DNA of 32,541 bases from SOIA01 sp964346585 (GTDB taxonomy: Bacteria; Acidobacteriota; Aminicenantia; Aminicenantales; Aminicenantaceae): NCBI GenBank assembly GCA_964346585.1, contig CAYFVQ010000172.1, positions 1 to 32,541 on the forward strand. Reading direction: 5' to 3'. Below, in pieces: positions 1 to 8,483 of the stretch. A program made the position numbers and the translations under genes. Positions within the stretch are counted from its first letter, which is position 1. Every line of letters starts with the position of its first letter. The notes beneath the pieces were generated by a model. It had not been told where the DNA came from, did not search any database, and saw only the letters and a list, made by a program, of their open reading frames with translations.

Positions 1-593
1 AAGTCCTGCCATCTATGAGGACTGGCCTGAGCCACATACGGAATGTTATGGGCAACCAGGACTTTTGTCAGATCTTTCCGCCACTGAAGCTTCCCCGGAC
101 TCTGGCTTCCTTCAGGGGAAGTCGTTGCCGATGCCCCGAGAGGCGTGGCTGAAGACCTCTGCCCACCAGTGTTGGCATAGGCATTGTTGTCATAGCAGAC
201 ATAGACAATGTCATGTCCCCTTTCCACCGTACCGGAGAGAGCCTGGAGCCCGATATCATAGGTGCCGCCATCCCCACCGACGCCCATGAATTTAATCTCT
301 TTATCCTTGGGAATCTTTCCTCGTCTCTTCAATGATTTGTACATGGCTTCAACTCCGGCGATGGTTGAGGCCGCGTTCTCGAACGCACTGTGAACCCAGG
401 TCATGTTCCACGACGTCCTGGGAAAGATGGTCGTGCAGACCTCAAGACAACCTGTCGCGTTGGCAATGATCAAGGGATCTTCTGTCGCTCTCAAAATAAT
501 CTTGAAAATGAGCGGAATCCCACATCCCAGGCACATGCCGTGACCTGCGACCAATTTATCTTCCATGTAAGCTAAATCTTTCAGTTTTGCCAT
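1..593 (-). CDS. porB: 2-oxoacid:ferredoxin oxidoreductase, beta subunit (TPP-binding), 3'-truncated by window edge
   Basis: The beta subunit binds thiamine pyrophosphate and helps decarboxylate pyruvate or a related 2-oxoacid to acyl-CoA, passing electrons to ferredoxin. Reading from the ATG at 593, 197 codons are visible before the left edge. The N-terminal motif GHGMCLGCG is the conserved cysteine-containing start of this family. Further on, GVGGDGGTYDIG followed by DNNAYANTGGQ forms the TPP/Mg signature (GDG...N...TGGQ). The start is supported by AAGGAG just upstream (sequence aaggagactaaaatg). It follows porA after a 17-base gap and is the last visible gene of the G-D-A-B operon. The C-terminal third lies outside the window. 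The substrate (pyruvate versus another 2-oxoacid) cannot be fixed from sequence alone, although order and lengths match pyruvate synthases best. Confidence 0.95.
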   Translation of the reverse strand, partial: MAKLKDLAYMEDKLVAGHGMCLGCGIPLIFKIILRATEDPLIIANATGCLEVCTTIFPRTSWNMTWVHSAFENAASTIAGVEAMYKSLKRRGKIPKDKEIKFMGVGGDGGTYDIGLQALSGTVERGHDIVYVCYDNNAYANTGGQRSSATPLGASATTSPEGSQSPGKLQWRKDLTKVLVAHNIPYVAQASPHRWQD

Positions 594-610
594 TTTAGTC
601 TCCTTCTCAC

Positions 611-1792
611 TTACTCTCTCAAATTGATGTAACCGCACTTTTCCTCGACTTTTCCTGTCTCTGCAATCTTTTCCAGTTTCAAGGCGACATCCTTGAAATG
701 CTCCACCATGATATCCCTTCCTCCAAGTCCGTAAACATAATTGACGATCGCCGGTCGCTCCTCGTAATCATACAGCGCAGAGCGAATCTCGGTGAACAGC
801 GGAGCTCCGAAAGCTCCCGGGCTTGAAGAACGGTCGAGCACTGCGACGGCTTTCATTTTCTTTAGGGCCTCGGCTATCTTCTGATGAGGAAACGGACGAA
901 AGATCCGCGGCTTGAGAAGGCCGATCTTCTTACCTTCGGCTCTCAACTCATCGATGGCGTCCTTACAGGTTCCGGCTGCTGAACTCATAACGACAATACA
1001 AGTCTCGGCATCATCCATCCTGTATTCTTCGAAAAATCCGTATTCACGGCCAAACGCTTTACCGAATTCCTTCCCGACAGCTTCGATGACCGGCGGTGCA
1101 TTCTCAATGCCTTCGATCTGATTTCGTTTATGTTCAAAGTAATAGTCAGTGAAATCGATCGGACCCACGGTCATCTTTCTATCGGTATCCAGGAGAGGAT
1201 AGACCGACTTGTATTCGCCGACGAATTTCTTGACCTTCGCATCATCTTCAACCTGGATTACTTCCATGGAATGACTGATGATGAATCCATCCAATCCGAC
1301 CAAAACAGGAGTCCTGACATCGAGATGCTCGGCGATACGGAAAGCCTGGATGAAATTGTCATACGCTTCCTGACAGCCTTCCGAATAGATCTGTATCCAC
1401 CCAGCATCTCTGGCACCCATGGTGTCGCTGTGGTCACCGTGGATATTAATCGGAGCACTCAAAGAACGGTTGGCGATGGCCGCAATAATCGGAAGCCTCA
1501 ATCCGGCTGCAATGTAGAGCATCTCCCACATCAGAGCCAATCCCTGAGAGGCAGTCGCTGTCATGACCCGTCCTCCTGCCGAAGCAGCTCCGATGCAGAC
1601 ACTCATGGCACTGTGTTCACTCTCCGGACAGACGAATTCTCCGCTAATCAGGCCATCGGCTCTGAATTGAGCGATGGTCTCAACAATAGCTGTGGATGGC
1701 GTGATGGGATAGGCCGCAACCACATCCGGATCGATCTGCCTGGCTGCCTCTGCGATTGTCTGGTTACCGTTTAGTGTCTTGAGTACACTCAT
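611..1792 (-). CDS. porA: 2-oxoacid:ferredoxin oxidoreductase, alpha subunit
   Basis: This 393-residue protein is the alpha subunit of a four-subunit pyruvate/2-oxoacid:ferredoxin oxidoreductase, a cytoplasmic enzyme central to anaerobic carbon metabolism. The N-terminal pyrimidine-binding domain shows AAYPITPSTA (about residues 26-35) and PESEHSA (56-62), both typical of the family. The sequence NIHGDHSDTMGARDAGW is the well-conserved loop found in PorA. The C-terminal part carries the transketolase-C-like domain (GLLKPRIFRPFP and the downstream LDRSSSPGAFGAPL). Its length is usual for the stand-alone alpha subunit. The ATG overlaps the porD stop by four bases (ATGA), which indicates translational coupling. 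The enzyme as encoded here is a separate-subunit form, not the large fused form found in many clostridia. Confidence 0.96.
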   Translation of the reverse strand: MSVLKTLNGNQTIAEAARQIDPDVVAAYPITPSTAIVETIAQFRADGLISGEFVCPESEHSAMSVCIGAASAGGRVMTATASQGLALMWEMLYIAAGLRLPIIAAIANRSLSAPINIHGDHSDTMGARDAGWIQIYSEGCQEAYDNFIQAFRIAEHLDVRTPVLVGLDGFIISHSMEVIQVEDDAKVKKFVGEYKSVYPLLDTDRKMTVGPIDFTDYYFEHKRNQIEGIENAPPVIEAVGKEFGKAFGREYGFFEEYRMDDAETCIVVMSSAAGTCKDAIDELRAEGKKIGLLKPRIFRPFPHQKIAEALKKMKAVAVLDRSSSPGAFGAPLFTEIRSALYDYEERPAIVNYVYGLGGRDIMVEHFKDVALKLEKIAETGKVEEKCGYINLRE

Positions 1793-2103
1793 TTGTCGCT
1801 CCCTCCTGCCAGCTCGATTTCTTCTTTAACCATGACAATGGCTTTCTCTTTGGACGGGCATTCCACAGAACACATTCCGCACCCAGTGCAGTAGTCATAA
1901 TTGATGCCCTTCACTTCTCCGTCTTCGACCAGGATGGCGAAATGAGGACAGTAAAGCCAGCAAAAAAAGCACTGAATGCAGTGCTCCTCGAGAAACTCAG
2001 GTTTCTGACCTGAACGCCATGTTCCGGTCAAGTTTTTCACTGAATTCCCGGCGTCAAGATTAATGGTGCCGATGGTTAATTCTTTCCAGCTCTCTTTACT
2101 CAT
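1789..2103 (-). CDS. porD: 2-oxoacid:ferredoxin oxidoreductase, delta subunit (2x 4Fe-4S)
   Basis: A small 104-residue ferredoxin-like subunit that carries electrons from the TPP site to external ferredoxin. Two classical cluster motifs are visible: CIQCFFCWLYCP (Cys42, 45, 48, 52) and CTGCGMCSVECP (Cys72, 75, 78, 82), both CxxCxxCxxxCP. Upstream of the first motif, TGTWRSGQKPEF matches the usual N-terminal lead-in of PorD proteins. It overlaps porG at its start (2100-2103) and porA at its end (1789-1792), each by four bases, so the three genes are almost certainly co-translated. Confidence 0.96.
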   Translation of the reverse strand: MSKESWKELTIGTINLDAGNSVKNLTGTWRSGQKPEFLEEHCIQCFFCWLYCPHFAILVEDGEVKGINYDYCTGCGMCSVECPSKEKAIVMVKEEIELAGGSDK

Positions 2104-2675
2104 CCTTCTTTCACCTCCTTGAAAGCCCTGTCAATGGTCTTCATGTTCATCTCCACGACCTCGGGCCGTAACTTTTTGGCCAGAGAAACCTTGATCTTCT
2201 CCTTAAACTTTTTTAAATCGATAAGTTCAGTGACTTTAACCAGGGCCGTAACCATGGGAACATTAGGTATGGCCCGACCCAGCTCATCCGAGGCGATAGT
2301 GTAGGCGTCTAAAAAATAGATTTTCTTTTCTCCAAGAGAAAGCCTCTCGCGGATGAGCGATACTTCAAAAGTCGTATTCATTATGAAAATTGTATCGTCC
2401 TTCGCTCCACTGGTTATGTCGACCATTCCCAACAGGGAAGGATCGGTGACGATAATAATATCTGGATAGTAGACCTGGCTGTGGGAGCGAATAGGCTTTT
2501 TACTGATTCGGTTAAAAGCCAAGATGGGAGCTCCTCGCTTTTCTGCTCCGAATTCTGGAAAAGCTTGAACATGCAATTCTTTTTCAGAAGAGAGCACATC
2601 TGCTAAAGTCGCCGCAGCCGTGACAACTCCCTGACCCGCACGGCCGTGCCACCGAATTTCAATCGTCTCTTTCAT
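2100..2675 (-). CDS. porG: 2-oxoacid:ferredoxin oxidoreductase, gamma subunit
   Basis: The 191-residue gamma subunit, first gene of the operon. It shows the family start EIRWHGRAGQGVVTAA (residues 5-20) and the conserved FPEFGAEKRGAP segment. Length and motif order match stand-alone PorG. The start ATG at 2675 is preceded by a strong ribosome-binding site (tgaggaggttcc). About 190 bases of AT-rich DNA separate it from recR upstream, so the operon promoter is probably in 2676-2866, but I could not pick a convincing -35/-10 pair there. Confidence 0.95.
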   Translation of the reverse strand: MKETIEIRWHGRAGQGVVTAAATLADVLSSEKELHVQAFPEFGAEKRGAPILAFNRISKKPIRSHSQVYYPDIIIVTDPSLLGMVDITSGAKDDTIFIMNTTFEVSLIRERLSLGEKKIYFLDAYTIASDELGRAIPNVPMVTALVKVTELIDLKKFKEKIKVSLAKKLRPEVVEMNMKTIDRAFKEVKEG

Positions 2676-2866
2676 GGAACCTCCTCACATATAAATCAAA
2701 ATCATTTTTCCCGATAGAATTCCCTTGCTTTCTCTGGGTGGAGGTCTGTTGTGACTTGAATATCCAGGTGCATATAAGAAATCAAACATCAATCTCTCGA
2801 TTTGTCACTTTTTTTCCTTCACTATTCGCTCTAATTATTCAGAGATCTGAGGGAAAATCCTGAAAT

Positions 2867-3472
2867 CTATTCTTTAATCTCTGTCCTTCCTTCTAACGCT
2901 TTCTTGATCGTGACCTGGTCCGCATAATCAATATCTGAGCCCACAGGTAAACCCATGGCGAGTCTTGTCATTTTGATGCTGAAATCTTTAAGAATTCCTG
3001 CCACATAATGAGCGGTTGACTCCCCTTCCACTGTGGGATTGGTGGCGATTATTATCTCTTTGAAACCTCCTTTTTTTATTCGTTTCACCAGCATCTCTGT
3101 TTTGAGCTCATCCGGCCCGACTCCCTTTAAGGGGGAGAGGGTTCCGAGAAGGACATGGTACCTTCCGCTGTAAATCCCTGTTTTCTCTATTGAAGAAATG
3201 TTGAACGGCTCTTCGACGATACACAAGATTTCATCACTCCTATTCTTATCAGAGCAATACTGACAGGGATCTACATGTGTCATGCTGTTGCACACTGAAC
3301 AGTAAAACGTGTTCTGCTTGGCTTCTTTTATGGCGGCTGATAAGCTTTCTACCTCTTCCTGGGGAAGGGTTGTTAGATAAAAGGCAATTCTTTGCGCCGT
3401 TTTGGCGCCGATGCCAGGAATTTTTCTCAGTTCTTCGATGAGACGATTCAGAGGATGTGTTTGTTCAAGCAT
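2867..3472 (-). CDS. recR: Recombination mediator protein RecR
   Basis: RecR (201 residues, the normal length) works with RecO, and RecF where present, to load RecA at gaps during recombinational repair. Visible parts: an N-terminal helix-hairpin-helix (LRKIPGIGAKTAQRIAF, residues 15-31), a four-cysteine zinc site (Cys58, 61, 70, 73), and a Toprim domain starting at ILCIVEE and including GRYHVLLGTLSPLKGVGP. The C-terminal LPVGSDIDYADQVTI segment is diagnostic of RecR. The start ATG overlaps the ybaB stop as TGATG, so the two are translationally coupled. dnaX-ybaB-recR is a widely conserved gene order. Confidence 0.97.
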   Translation of the reverse strand: MLEQTHPLNRLIEELRKIPGIGAKTAQRIAFYLTTLPQEEVESLSAAIKEAKQNTFYCSVCNSMTHVDPCQYCSDKNRSDEILCIVEEPFNISSIEKTGIYSGRYHVLLGTLSPLKGVGPDELKTEMLVKRIKKGGFKEIIIATNPTVEGESTAHYVAGILKDFSIKMTRLAMGLPVGSDIDYADQVTIKKALEGRTEIKE

Positions 3473-3783
3473 CAGAAAAGACCCGGAATTTTTCCACCTA
3501 ATCCGAGACTCCCCATTTTCTGAGAGATCTCCTCATCAACCTTGGTTCCCGCATCATTGAACGCAGCCAGAATCAAATCCTGGAGCATTTCGACATCATC
3601 TTTATTCACGACTTCAGGATCAATACGGATGGAAATCAGGTTCTTCTGACCATCTAGAGTCACGGTCACCATGCCTCCTCCACTCGACCCTTCCACTTTC
3701 ATCTCTGTTAATTCTTTCTGGAGTTTTTCCTGCATTTCTTTGGCGGCTTTGAGCATTTTTTGTAAATTCGCCACACCTTTCAT
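3472..3783 (-). CDS. ybaB: YbaB/EbfC family nucleoid-associated protein
   Basis: A 103-residue DNA-binding protein of the YbaB/EbfC family, which forms small tweezer-like dimers and coats DNA. The N-terminal helix (LQKMLKAAKEMQEKLQKEL) is followed by the conserved strand region VEGSSGGGMVTVTLDGQ and the C-terminal GLGGKIPGLF, all family hallmarks. It has a good ribosome-binding site (ataaggagataaaaaatg). It sits between dnaX and recR, as in many bacteria. It may support replication or repair together with them, but its precise role is not settled for the family. Confidence 0.95.
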   Translation of the reverse strand: MKGVANLQKMLKAAKEMQEKLQKELTEMKVEGSSGGGMVTVTLDGQKNLISIRIDPEVVNKDDVEMLQDLILAAFNDAGTKVDEEISQKMGSLGLGGKIPGLF

Positions 3784-3817
3784 TTTTTATCTCCTTATAA
3801 GCCAGAAAGGCAATATT

Positions 3818-5236
3818 TCATTCTTTTTTTTCTGCCCTTTCTATGGGTTTGACTGATAGCACCCGGGCTTTGAAGGTATTCATAAAGGATTTAACTGAAG
3901 GATCTTTCAGGGCTATATCCAGCTCTCTTTCCCTTTTTCCCTTGTCTTCTCCGCTGGGAGGAGACAACCCTTCGTCCATCTTGGGAGCCGGGCTCTTTGA
4001 GTCTGGTAGGTCGCGATTAGAGTCTGATATGTCTCTAGTTTGATTCGGGCCCGGAGCTGTGCTCTTAGGAATGTGTTTCCCTGAAGGAGCCTTTATCTCT
4101 TTCTTGAGGTCCTCAATGTCCTTCATGATATCTTTTAAGTCAGCAATTTGTTTAAAATGACACAGCTTGACCAGAAAAACCTCTAAATATATTCTCGGAT
4201 GGGAAGAAAATTTCAACTCCTGCTCTCCCTGCTGGAGGACAACGAGATACCGGAGTATTTCTTCTTTAGATGCTTTCTCGGCTTCTTTCTTCAAATCATT
4301 GATTTCTTCCTCATTCAAAGGCAGTAAATCCTGAGGATTCTGGATCGATTTAACCAGAAGGAGGTTTCTAAAATGCTGAATCAGTTCTTTATAAAAGAAT
4401 CTAAGGTCATAACCGTATTCAATAACCTTCTCTACAAGGCTGAAAATCTCATCTGGCTTTTCTCCCAGGACCGCTTCCGAGAAAGCAAAAAGAATCTCTC
4501 GGCTGATGGTTCCCAGGACTTCTTTCAAATCCTCATCTCTGATGATCTCCCCTGAGAAAGCGACGGCTTTATCCAGCAAGCTCTGGGCATCCCTCAGGCT
4601 GCCATCTGCGGCCTCAGCTATGAGATCGAGACCGTTAGAGGATACTTCTATTTTTTCGTTCTTTGCGATTTCCAGTAAATGCTTGATGATGTCTTTTTGA
4701 GAGATCTTCTTGAATTCAAAATGCTGGCACCGGGACACGATGGTTGCCGGAACTTTATGGAATTCAGTCGTGGCGAAGATGAAAACAGTGTGTGGGGGAG
4801 GCTCTTCTAGAGTTTTCAGAAGGGCATTGAAGGCTTCACGGGTAAGCATGTGAACTTCATCAATAATGATGACCTTGTACCGACTGTGGATGGGTTTATA
4901 CTTGACTCCTTCACGGAGAGACCTCACCTCATCGATTCCCCGGTTCGATGCCCCGTCTATCTCGAGAACATCCACTGAACGGTCTTCGTTGATTTCTCGA
5001 CAAAATTCGCATTTATTGCATGGTGTAGGTGTCGGTCCCTTCTGGCAATTGAGAGCTTTAGCCAGGACTCGAGCGGCGGTTGTTTTTCCTACGCCCCTCA
5101 TACCGGAAAAAATATACGCTTGAGCGACCCTGTCGTTTTTGATAGCATTCTGAAGAGTCTGAACGATGGGTTTTTGGCCGATCATCTCCTCGAAAGTTTT
5201 AGGCCTGTACTTGCGAGCATAAATCAAATAGGTCAT
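3818..5236 (-). CDS. dnaX: DNA polymerase III subunit gamma/tau
   Basis: The clamp-loader ATPase of the replisome. Visible: Walker A GMRGVGKTT (residues 45-53, Lys51), a zinc-binding cluster (Cys64, 73, 76, 79), Walker B-like DEVHM (126-130), a sensor-1-like FIFATTEFHKVP segment and the downstream SRCQHFEFKKI. The protein is 472 residues, shorter than long tau proteins of about 640. After residue 390 the C-terminal region is low-complexity and hydrophilic, then ends in a short conserved-looking tail. The gene ends within a run of eight A residues on the coding strand (3824-3831), directly before the stop. No frameshift site of the E. coli type lies in mid-gene. Transcription probably continues into ybaB and recR. 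Confidence 0.96.
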   Translation of the reverse strand: MTYLIYARKYRPKTFEEMIGQKPIVQTLQNAIKNDRVAQAYIFSGMRGVGKTTAARVLAKALNCQKGPTPTPCNKCEFCREINEDRSVDVLEIDGASNRGIDEVRSLREGVKYKPIHSRYKVIIIDEVHMLTREAFNALLKTLEEPPPHTVFIFATTEFHKVPATIVSRCQHFEFKKISQKDIIKHLLEIAKNEKIEVSSNGLDLIAEAADGSLRDAQSLLDKAVAFSGEIIRDEDLKEVLGTISREILFAFSEAVLGEKPDEIFSLVEKVIEYGYDLRFFYKELIQHFRNLLLVKSIQNPQDLLPLNEEEINDLKKEAEKASKEEILRYLVVLQQGEQELKFSSHPRIYLEVFLVKLCHFKQIADLKDIMKDIEDLKKEIKAPSGKHIPKSTAPGPNQTRDISDSNRDLPDSKSPAPKMDEGLSPPSGEDKGKRERELDIALKDPSVKSFMNTFKARVLSVKPIERAEKKE

Positions 5237-5421
5237 TTTCGATAGGTGTTTGTAGCCAGGTTAGGAAATTGAATTCCTTTTTTAAAGGATATAGTATCAT
5301 AATTTACTCTTAATTCAAAAAAAATATTTTAGTTTGACTCGTAGCTTTCGTCACAAAAAATAGGAAGAAAACAGGCCCCTGAAATCCAAGAACGAGACAA
5401 ACTACAGCAAGGTGTACTGGC

Positions 5422-6300
5422 ATGAATAAACAGTCGAGTCTTCTTGAGATCCATCTTGCGGTACTGCTTTTTGGATTAGCCGGCTTATTCGGAAAATGGA
5501 TTGCTCTCTCTCCTTTTATCATTGTCCTGGGGCGAGTATTTTTTGCCAGTCTGACGCTCGCTCTTATTCTCTGGCTCTCTAAACAAAGTATGAGAATCCC
5601 TCAGGGAAAAAATGCCAGCTATCTCCTCTTCCTCGGATTCATCCTCTCGGTCCATTGGGTGGCTTTCTTCCAATCCATCCAGGTATCAACAGTCGCCATC
5701 GGCCTTCTTTCCTTTTCCTCCTATCCTGTGTTCACAACCTTTCTGGAGCCTCTCTTCTTCAAAGAAAGAATCATCAAAGTCAACATCATTTTCTCGCTGT
5801 TCTGTCTTTCGGGAGTATTCCTGATCATTCCTCGCTTCAACCTGGACAATTCGACCTTTGTGGGCGTCCTCTGGGGACTGCTGGCAGGTTTGACTTTTGC
5901 CATACTCACTATCTTGAACAGAAAGTTGACTCTTCAGTTTTCGAGTATGCTCATCGCTTTTTACCAGGATTTTTTCGCAACTCTGTTTCTCCTCCCCTTC
6001 TTCTTTATCCTTGAACCTTCATTGAACACGAAAAACCTTCTTCTTCTTATCGTTCTCGGCGTGTTCTGTACTGCAGGTTCTCATACTCTCTTTATCAAAG
6101 GAATGAAACACATAAAAGCTCAAACCGCAAGCCTTATTCATTTCCTTGAGCCGGTCTACGGGATTATCTTTGCCTTTCTCTTCCTCCGAGAAATTCCTTC
6201 GTTGCGAACGATTCTTGGGGGAATCATCATCCTCGTGGGGCAGATTTTTATCATATTGAGAATCCTCAACAAAAGGAGAAAAAATGCACAAAAAGTTTGA
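5422..6300 (+). CDS. EamA/DMT-family inner-membrane transporter
   Basis: A 292-residue, very hydrophobic protein with about ten predicted membrane segments in two EamA repeats. The first repeat begins near LLEIHLAVLLFGLAGLFGKW, and the second near GVLWGLLAGLTFAILTILNR. The signature end of each repeat is visible, for example LIHFLEPVYGIIFAFLFLRE near residue 235. DMT transporters usually export or take up small metabolites such as amino acids or sugars. The substrate cannot be told from sequence. The ribosome-binding site is weak (AAGG about 11 bases before the ATG at 5422). The last 17 bases overlap the start of the thioesterase gene, so the two form a small plus-strand operon divergent from dnaX. 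Confidence 0.9.
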   Translation: MNKQSSLLEIHLAVLLFGLAGLFGKWIALSPFIIVLGRVFFASLTLALILWLSKQSMRIPQGKNASYLLFLGFILSVHWVAFFQSIQVSTVAIGLLSFSSYPVFTTFLEPLFFKERIIKVNIIFSLFCLSGVFLIIPRFNLDNSTFVGVLWGLLAGLTFAILTILNRKLTLQFSSMLIAFYQDFFATLFLLPFFFILEPSLNTKNLLLLIVLGVFCTAGSHTLFIKGMKHIKAQTASLIHFLEPVYGIIFAFLFLREIPSLRTILGGIIILVGQIFIILRILNKRRKNAQKV

Positions 6301-6691
6301 TACAGAAATATCCGTGAGACCGCATGAAGTCGATATCAACGGGCATGTCCATCAATCCGTTTACTTCGACTATGTGCTGTACGCCCGGTGGGACCAGATG
6401 AGGAGATGTTATAAGATGCCCATGGAAGAATTTTTTAAAAGAGGCCTTTCCTGGACAACCAAATCCGCCTCCATTGATTTCCATAAACCTTTATTCCTCG
6501 GAGAATCGATTGTCGTCAGGACTTGGATAGAGGAAACTGGACAAAAGAGTGTAAAAGTGCGTTTCCAAATCTTGAAAAAGGAAACGGAAAAACTGGCTAC
6601 AGAAGGTGAATTCGTCTATGTCCTCATTAATGCACGAACAGGAAGACCTGAACTCATCCCTGAGGATATCGCTAAAAAATATTCCGCCTAA
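6284..6691 (+). CDS. Acyl-CoA thioesterase, YbgC/FadM-like hotdog fold
   Basis: A 135-residue single-hotdog protein. The motif VRPHEVDINGHVHQSVYFDY (residues 11-30) is the 4HBT/YbgC active-site region, with Asp17 in the position of the catalytic aspartate and GHV after it. SIDFHKPLFLGESIVVRTW is the usual central strand pair. It probably hydrolyses short or aromatic acyl-CoA, but the substrate is unknown. Its ribosome-binding site (aaaaggagaaaaaatg) lies inside the 3' end of the EamA gene, and the two overlap by 17 bases. It converges with the DUF6600-type gene, with only 14 bases between the stop codons and no clear terminator hairpin. Confidence 0.9.
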   Translation: MHKKFDTEISVRPHEVDINGHVHQSVYFDYVLYARWDQMRRCYKMPMEEFFKRGLSWTTKSASIDFHKPLFLGESIVVRTWIEETGQKSVKVRFQILKKETEKLATEGEFVYVLINARTGRPELIPEDIAKKYSA

Positions 6692-6705
6692 AAAATTGAA
6701 GCGCG

Positions 6706-7911
6706 CTATTTCTTAATTTTTTTCTTGACCTTCTTTTTGGTCCCTTCTTTCTTCTCTTTCTCTTTTTTCTCTACTTCTTTTTCTTTTTCGTGTCTCTTCT
6801 TTATCTGGGTTTTTTCCGTTTCATGGCTTTTCTTCAGTTGACTGGCTTTTGCTTTGTACTCTTTTTCAGCCTTAGCCTTCTCTGTTTGTGTTCGAACAGT
6901 TCTTATTTTTTCCTGTTTCTTCCGCTCGAGATCTTGCATCTCTTTTTGCTGGCTTTTCTCTATCAACTGGATCTCTCGCTTCTGAGCATCTTTCAAACTC
7001 TCTGTCTTTGTTGCAGGAGTCACTTTTTTGATCGTCCTTCCAGCCGTTGTCCTGGTCTCCGTGATTTTTGACTTGGCATCTTCTCTTCTCACAGTGTTCT
7101 TCGGCTTGGCCAACTCATTTCTCTTGATGTTCGGCTTGAACACCTCAACCGTTCCGGGCGTAACCCTGCTCTTATCGGCTTTCCGCGCATCCTTGAGAGC
7201 GTGCTTGGTGATATTCTTTTTTGTGATCCTTTGGGCTCGTTCATACCCGATTCCTTCACTGTACACTTTGTTATTCCGGATAATGATATTCGTCTGGTGG
7301 ACTGTGTAATTGATTATGGTCACGTTCCGCTCATACGGAAACACATACCGGTTGAGAGAAGGATGCAGGAAATTAGGTCCATTGACAAAAACCCAGTATC
7401 TTCCAGGAATTCTAACATTGACGTTTCTGATTCCGACTCCAGGAACAAAACGGACTCCTGGCGGGAGAGGAGCCCATCCAATGTAGAAGTCGCTGTGACG
7501 CCATGTGACCCAGCACGGACCCCATACTGTTCCAGGTACCCAATACCAGCCGAGGTCTGCTTCCCAACCCCAACGTCCGTAATGAAAAGGTCCCCATCCC
7601 CAGGCAAAATGAGAACTCCAGGTCCAGCCATAGTCTGTCCAGACCCACTGACCCCGTGTGTACGGACGCCATCTGAGGGACATGCCGGAGGGAGCCCACA
7701 CATACCTGTGGACAGGATGATACACCCAAACTCCATAGGGAGAAAGGGAGTCATAGAAATAGGAAACATCCAGTCCAACGGCAGGTTCGGGAACTGGCTC
7801 CACAGGATATGTCTCGACAGGTGGCGGGGCTTCTATGGGAGGAGGGAAGTAAAGCTGGCAGCTTGTTGCTAAAAATAAACCGAGAAAAATAAATAGAATG
7901 TGTTTTTTCAT
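6706..7911 (-). CDS. DUF6600-type lipoprotein with a long Lys/Glu-rich C-terminal tail
   Basis: A 401-residue predicted lipoprotein: the signal peptide ends in ATSC, with the lipidated Cys at residue 18. A proline-rich linker follows (PPPIEAPPPVETYP). The next domain is dominated by Trp, Tyr and Gly repeats such as SPYGVWVYHPVHRYVWAP, GQWVWTDYGWTW, WGWGPFHYGRWGW and WYWVPGTVWGP. This repeat pattern is that of the DUF6600 family, whose function is unknown. From about residue 250 to the end the sequence is very rich in Lys, Glu, Arg and Gln, and probably forms a coiled coil or an intrinsically disordered tail ending in KKKVKKKIKK. A GAGGG ribosome-binding site precedes the ATG at 7911. The highly basic tail on a lipoprotein could contact peptidoglycan, lipopolysaccharide or nucleic acid, but that is a guess. 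Confidence 0.8.
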   Translation of the reverse strand: MKKHILFIFLGLFLATSCQLYFPPPIEAPPPVETYPVEPVPEPAVGLDVSYFYDSLSPYGVWVYHPVHRYVWAPSGMSLRWRPYTRGQWVWTDYGWTWSSHFAWGWGPFHYGRWGWEADLGWYWVPGTVWGPCWVTWRHSDFYIGWAPLPPGVRFVPGVGIRNVNVRIPGRYWVFVNGPNFLHPSLNRYVFPYERNVTIINYTVHQTNIIIRNNKVYSEGIGYERAQRITKKNITKHALKDARKADKSRVTPGTVEVFKPNIKRNELAKPKNTVRREDAKSKITETRTTAGRTIKKVTPATKTESLKDAQKREIQLIEKSQQKEMQDLERKKQEKIRTVRTQTEKAKAEKEYKAKASQLKKSHETEKTQIKKRHEKEKEVEKKEKEKKEGTKKKVKKKIKK

Positions 7912-7965
7912 GATTAACCCTCGCTTACCAAGATAGTAATATGATACAAAACTTGAGCTTTTTTT

Positions 7966-8430
7966 TCAACCCCCCAGAACAGAGCTCTTCCCTGTCAGGC
8001 TTTTAACCTGTATTTTGACAACCGTCACCTGTTTCAAAGAGTGCTCCGAGAATTCATACTTCTTATCCGAATAATGCTCGAGTAAAATGCCTAAAGCTTT
8101 CTTCATCTCTTCAGCGTCCTTCACAAACGAGGCCGTCCCGAATCCAATAATACTTGAATACTTGATTCCCCACTCACATCCTTTTTCTCCCTCGACCAAC
8201 TCTGTATCGATGTCCATCTCAAAACAAACCTTATTATTCTTTCTCAGGATTTCAATCTTTCTCCCTTCCTGAGCCGAATGAAAATACAGGCATCCGTCCT
8301 TAAATCCGAAACACACTGGAAAAACATAGGGAGAATCCCCGTCGGAAAGAGCCACGCGGCAAACAAGAGCTTTTTTGATGATTCTCTCTATCTCAGTCTT
8401 ATCCTTGATCTCTCTGTCTTTTCTTCTCAT
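7966..8430 (-). CDS. Pyridoxamine 5'-phosphate oxidase-fold flavoprotein (NimA-like)
   Basis: A 154-residue protein of the split-barrel flavin-binding fold. The start EIERIIKKALVCRVALSDGDSPYVFPVCFGF and the following LYFHSAQEGRKIEILRKNNKVCFEMD match the NimA/PNPOx-like family pattern, where FHSA..GRK is the cofactor-binding segment. The SSIIGFGTASFV strand is also typical. Such proteins bind FMN or haem-related cofactors, and some reduce nitroimidazoles. The physiological substrate here is unknown. The ribosome-binding site is weak. The gene stands alone, about 55 bases from the DUF6600-type gene on the same strand. Confidence 0.85.
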   Translation of the reverse strand: MRRKDREIKDKTEIERIIKKALVCRVALSDGDSPYVFPVCFGFKDGCLYFHSAQEGRKIEILRKNNKVCFEMDIDTELVEGEKGCEWGIKYSSIIGFGTASFVKDAEEMKKALGILLEHYSDKKYEFSEHSLKQVTVVKIQVKSLTGKSSVLGG

Positions 8431-8483
8431 CTTTTTCGTTTTATCCGTGGGGAGATGGTGTTCTGTTATTTAATCTTTTTTAT

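Noticed and set aside
1130..1774. Plus-strand open frame of 214 codons
   Set aside because: A shadow of porA, whose minus-strand frame carries diagnostic motifs.
5237..5421. Possible SRP (4.5S) RNA gene upstream of dnaX, as in many bacteria
   Set aside because: No GGAA/GNAR tetraloop helix of the SRP type could be found. The region is AT-rich with only a short TCCTTT...AAAGGA hairpin.
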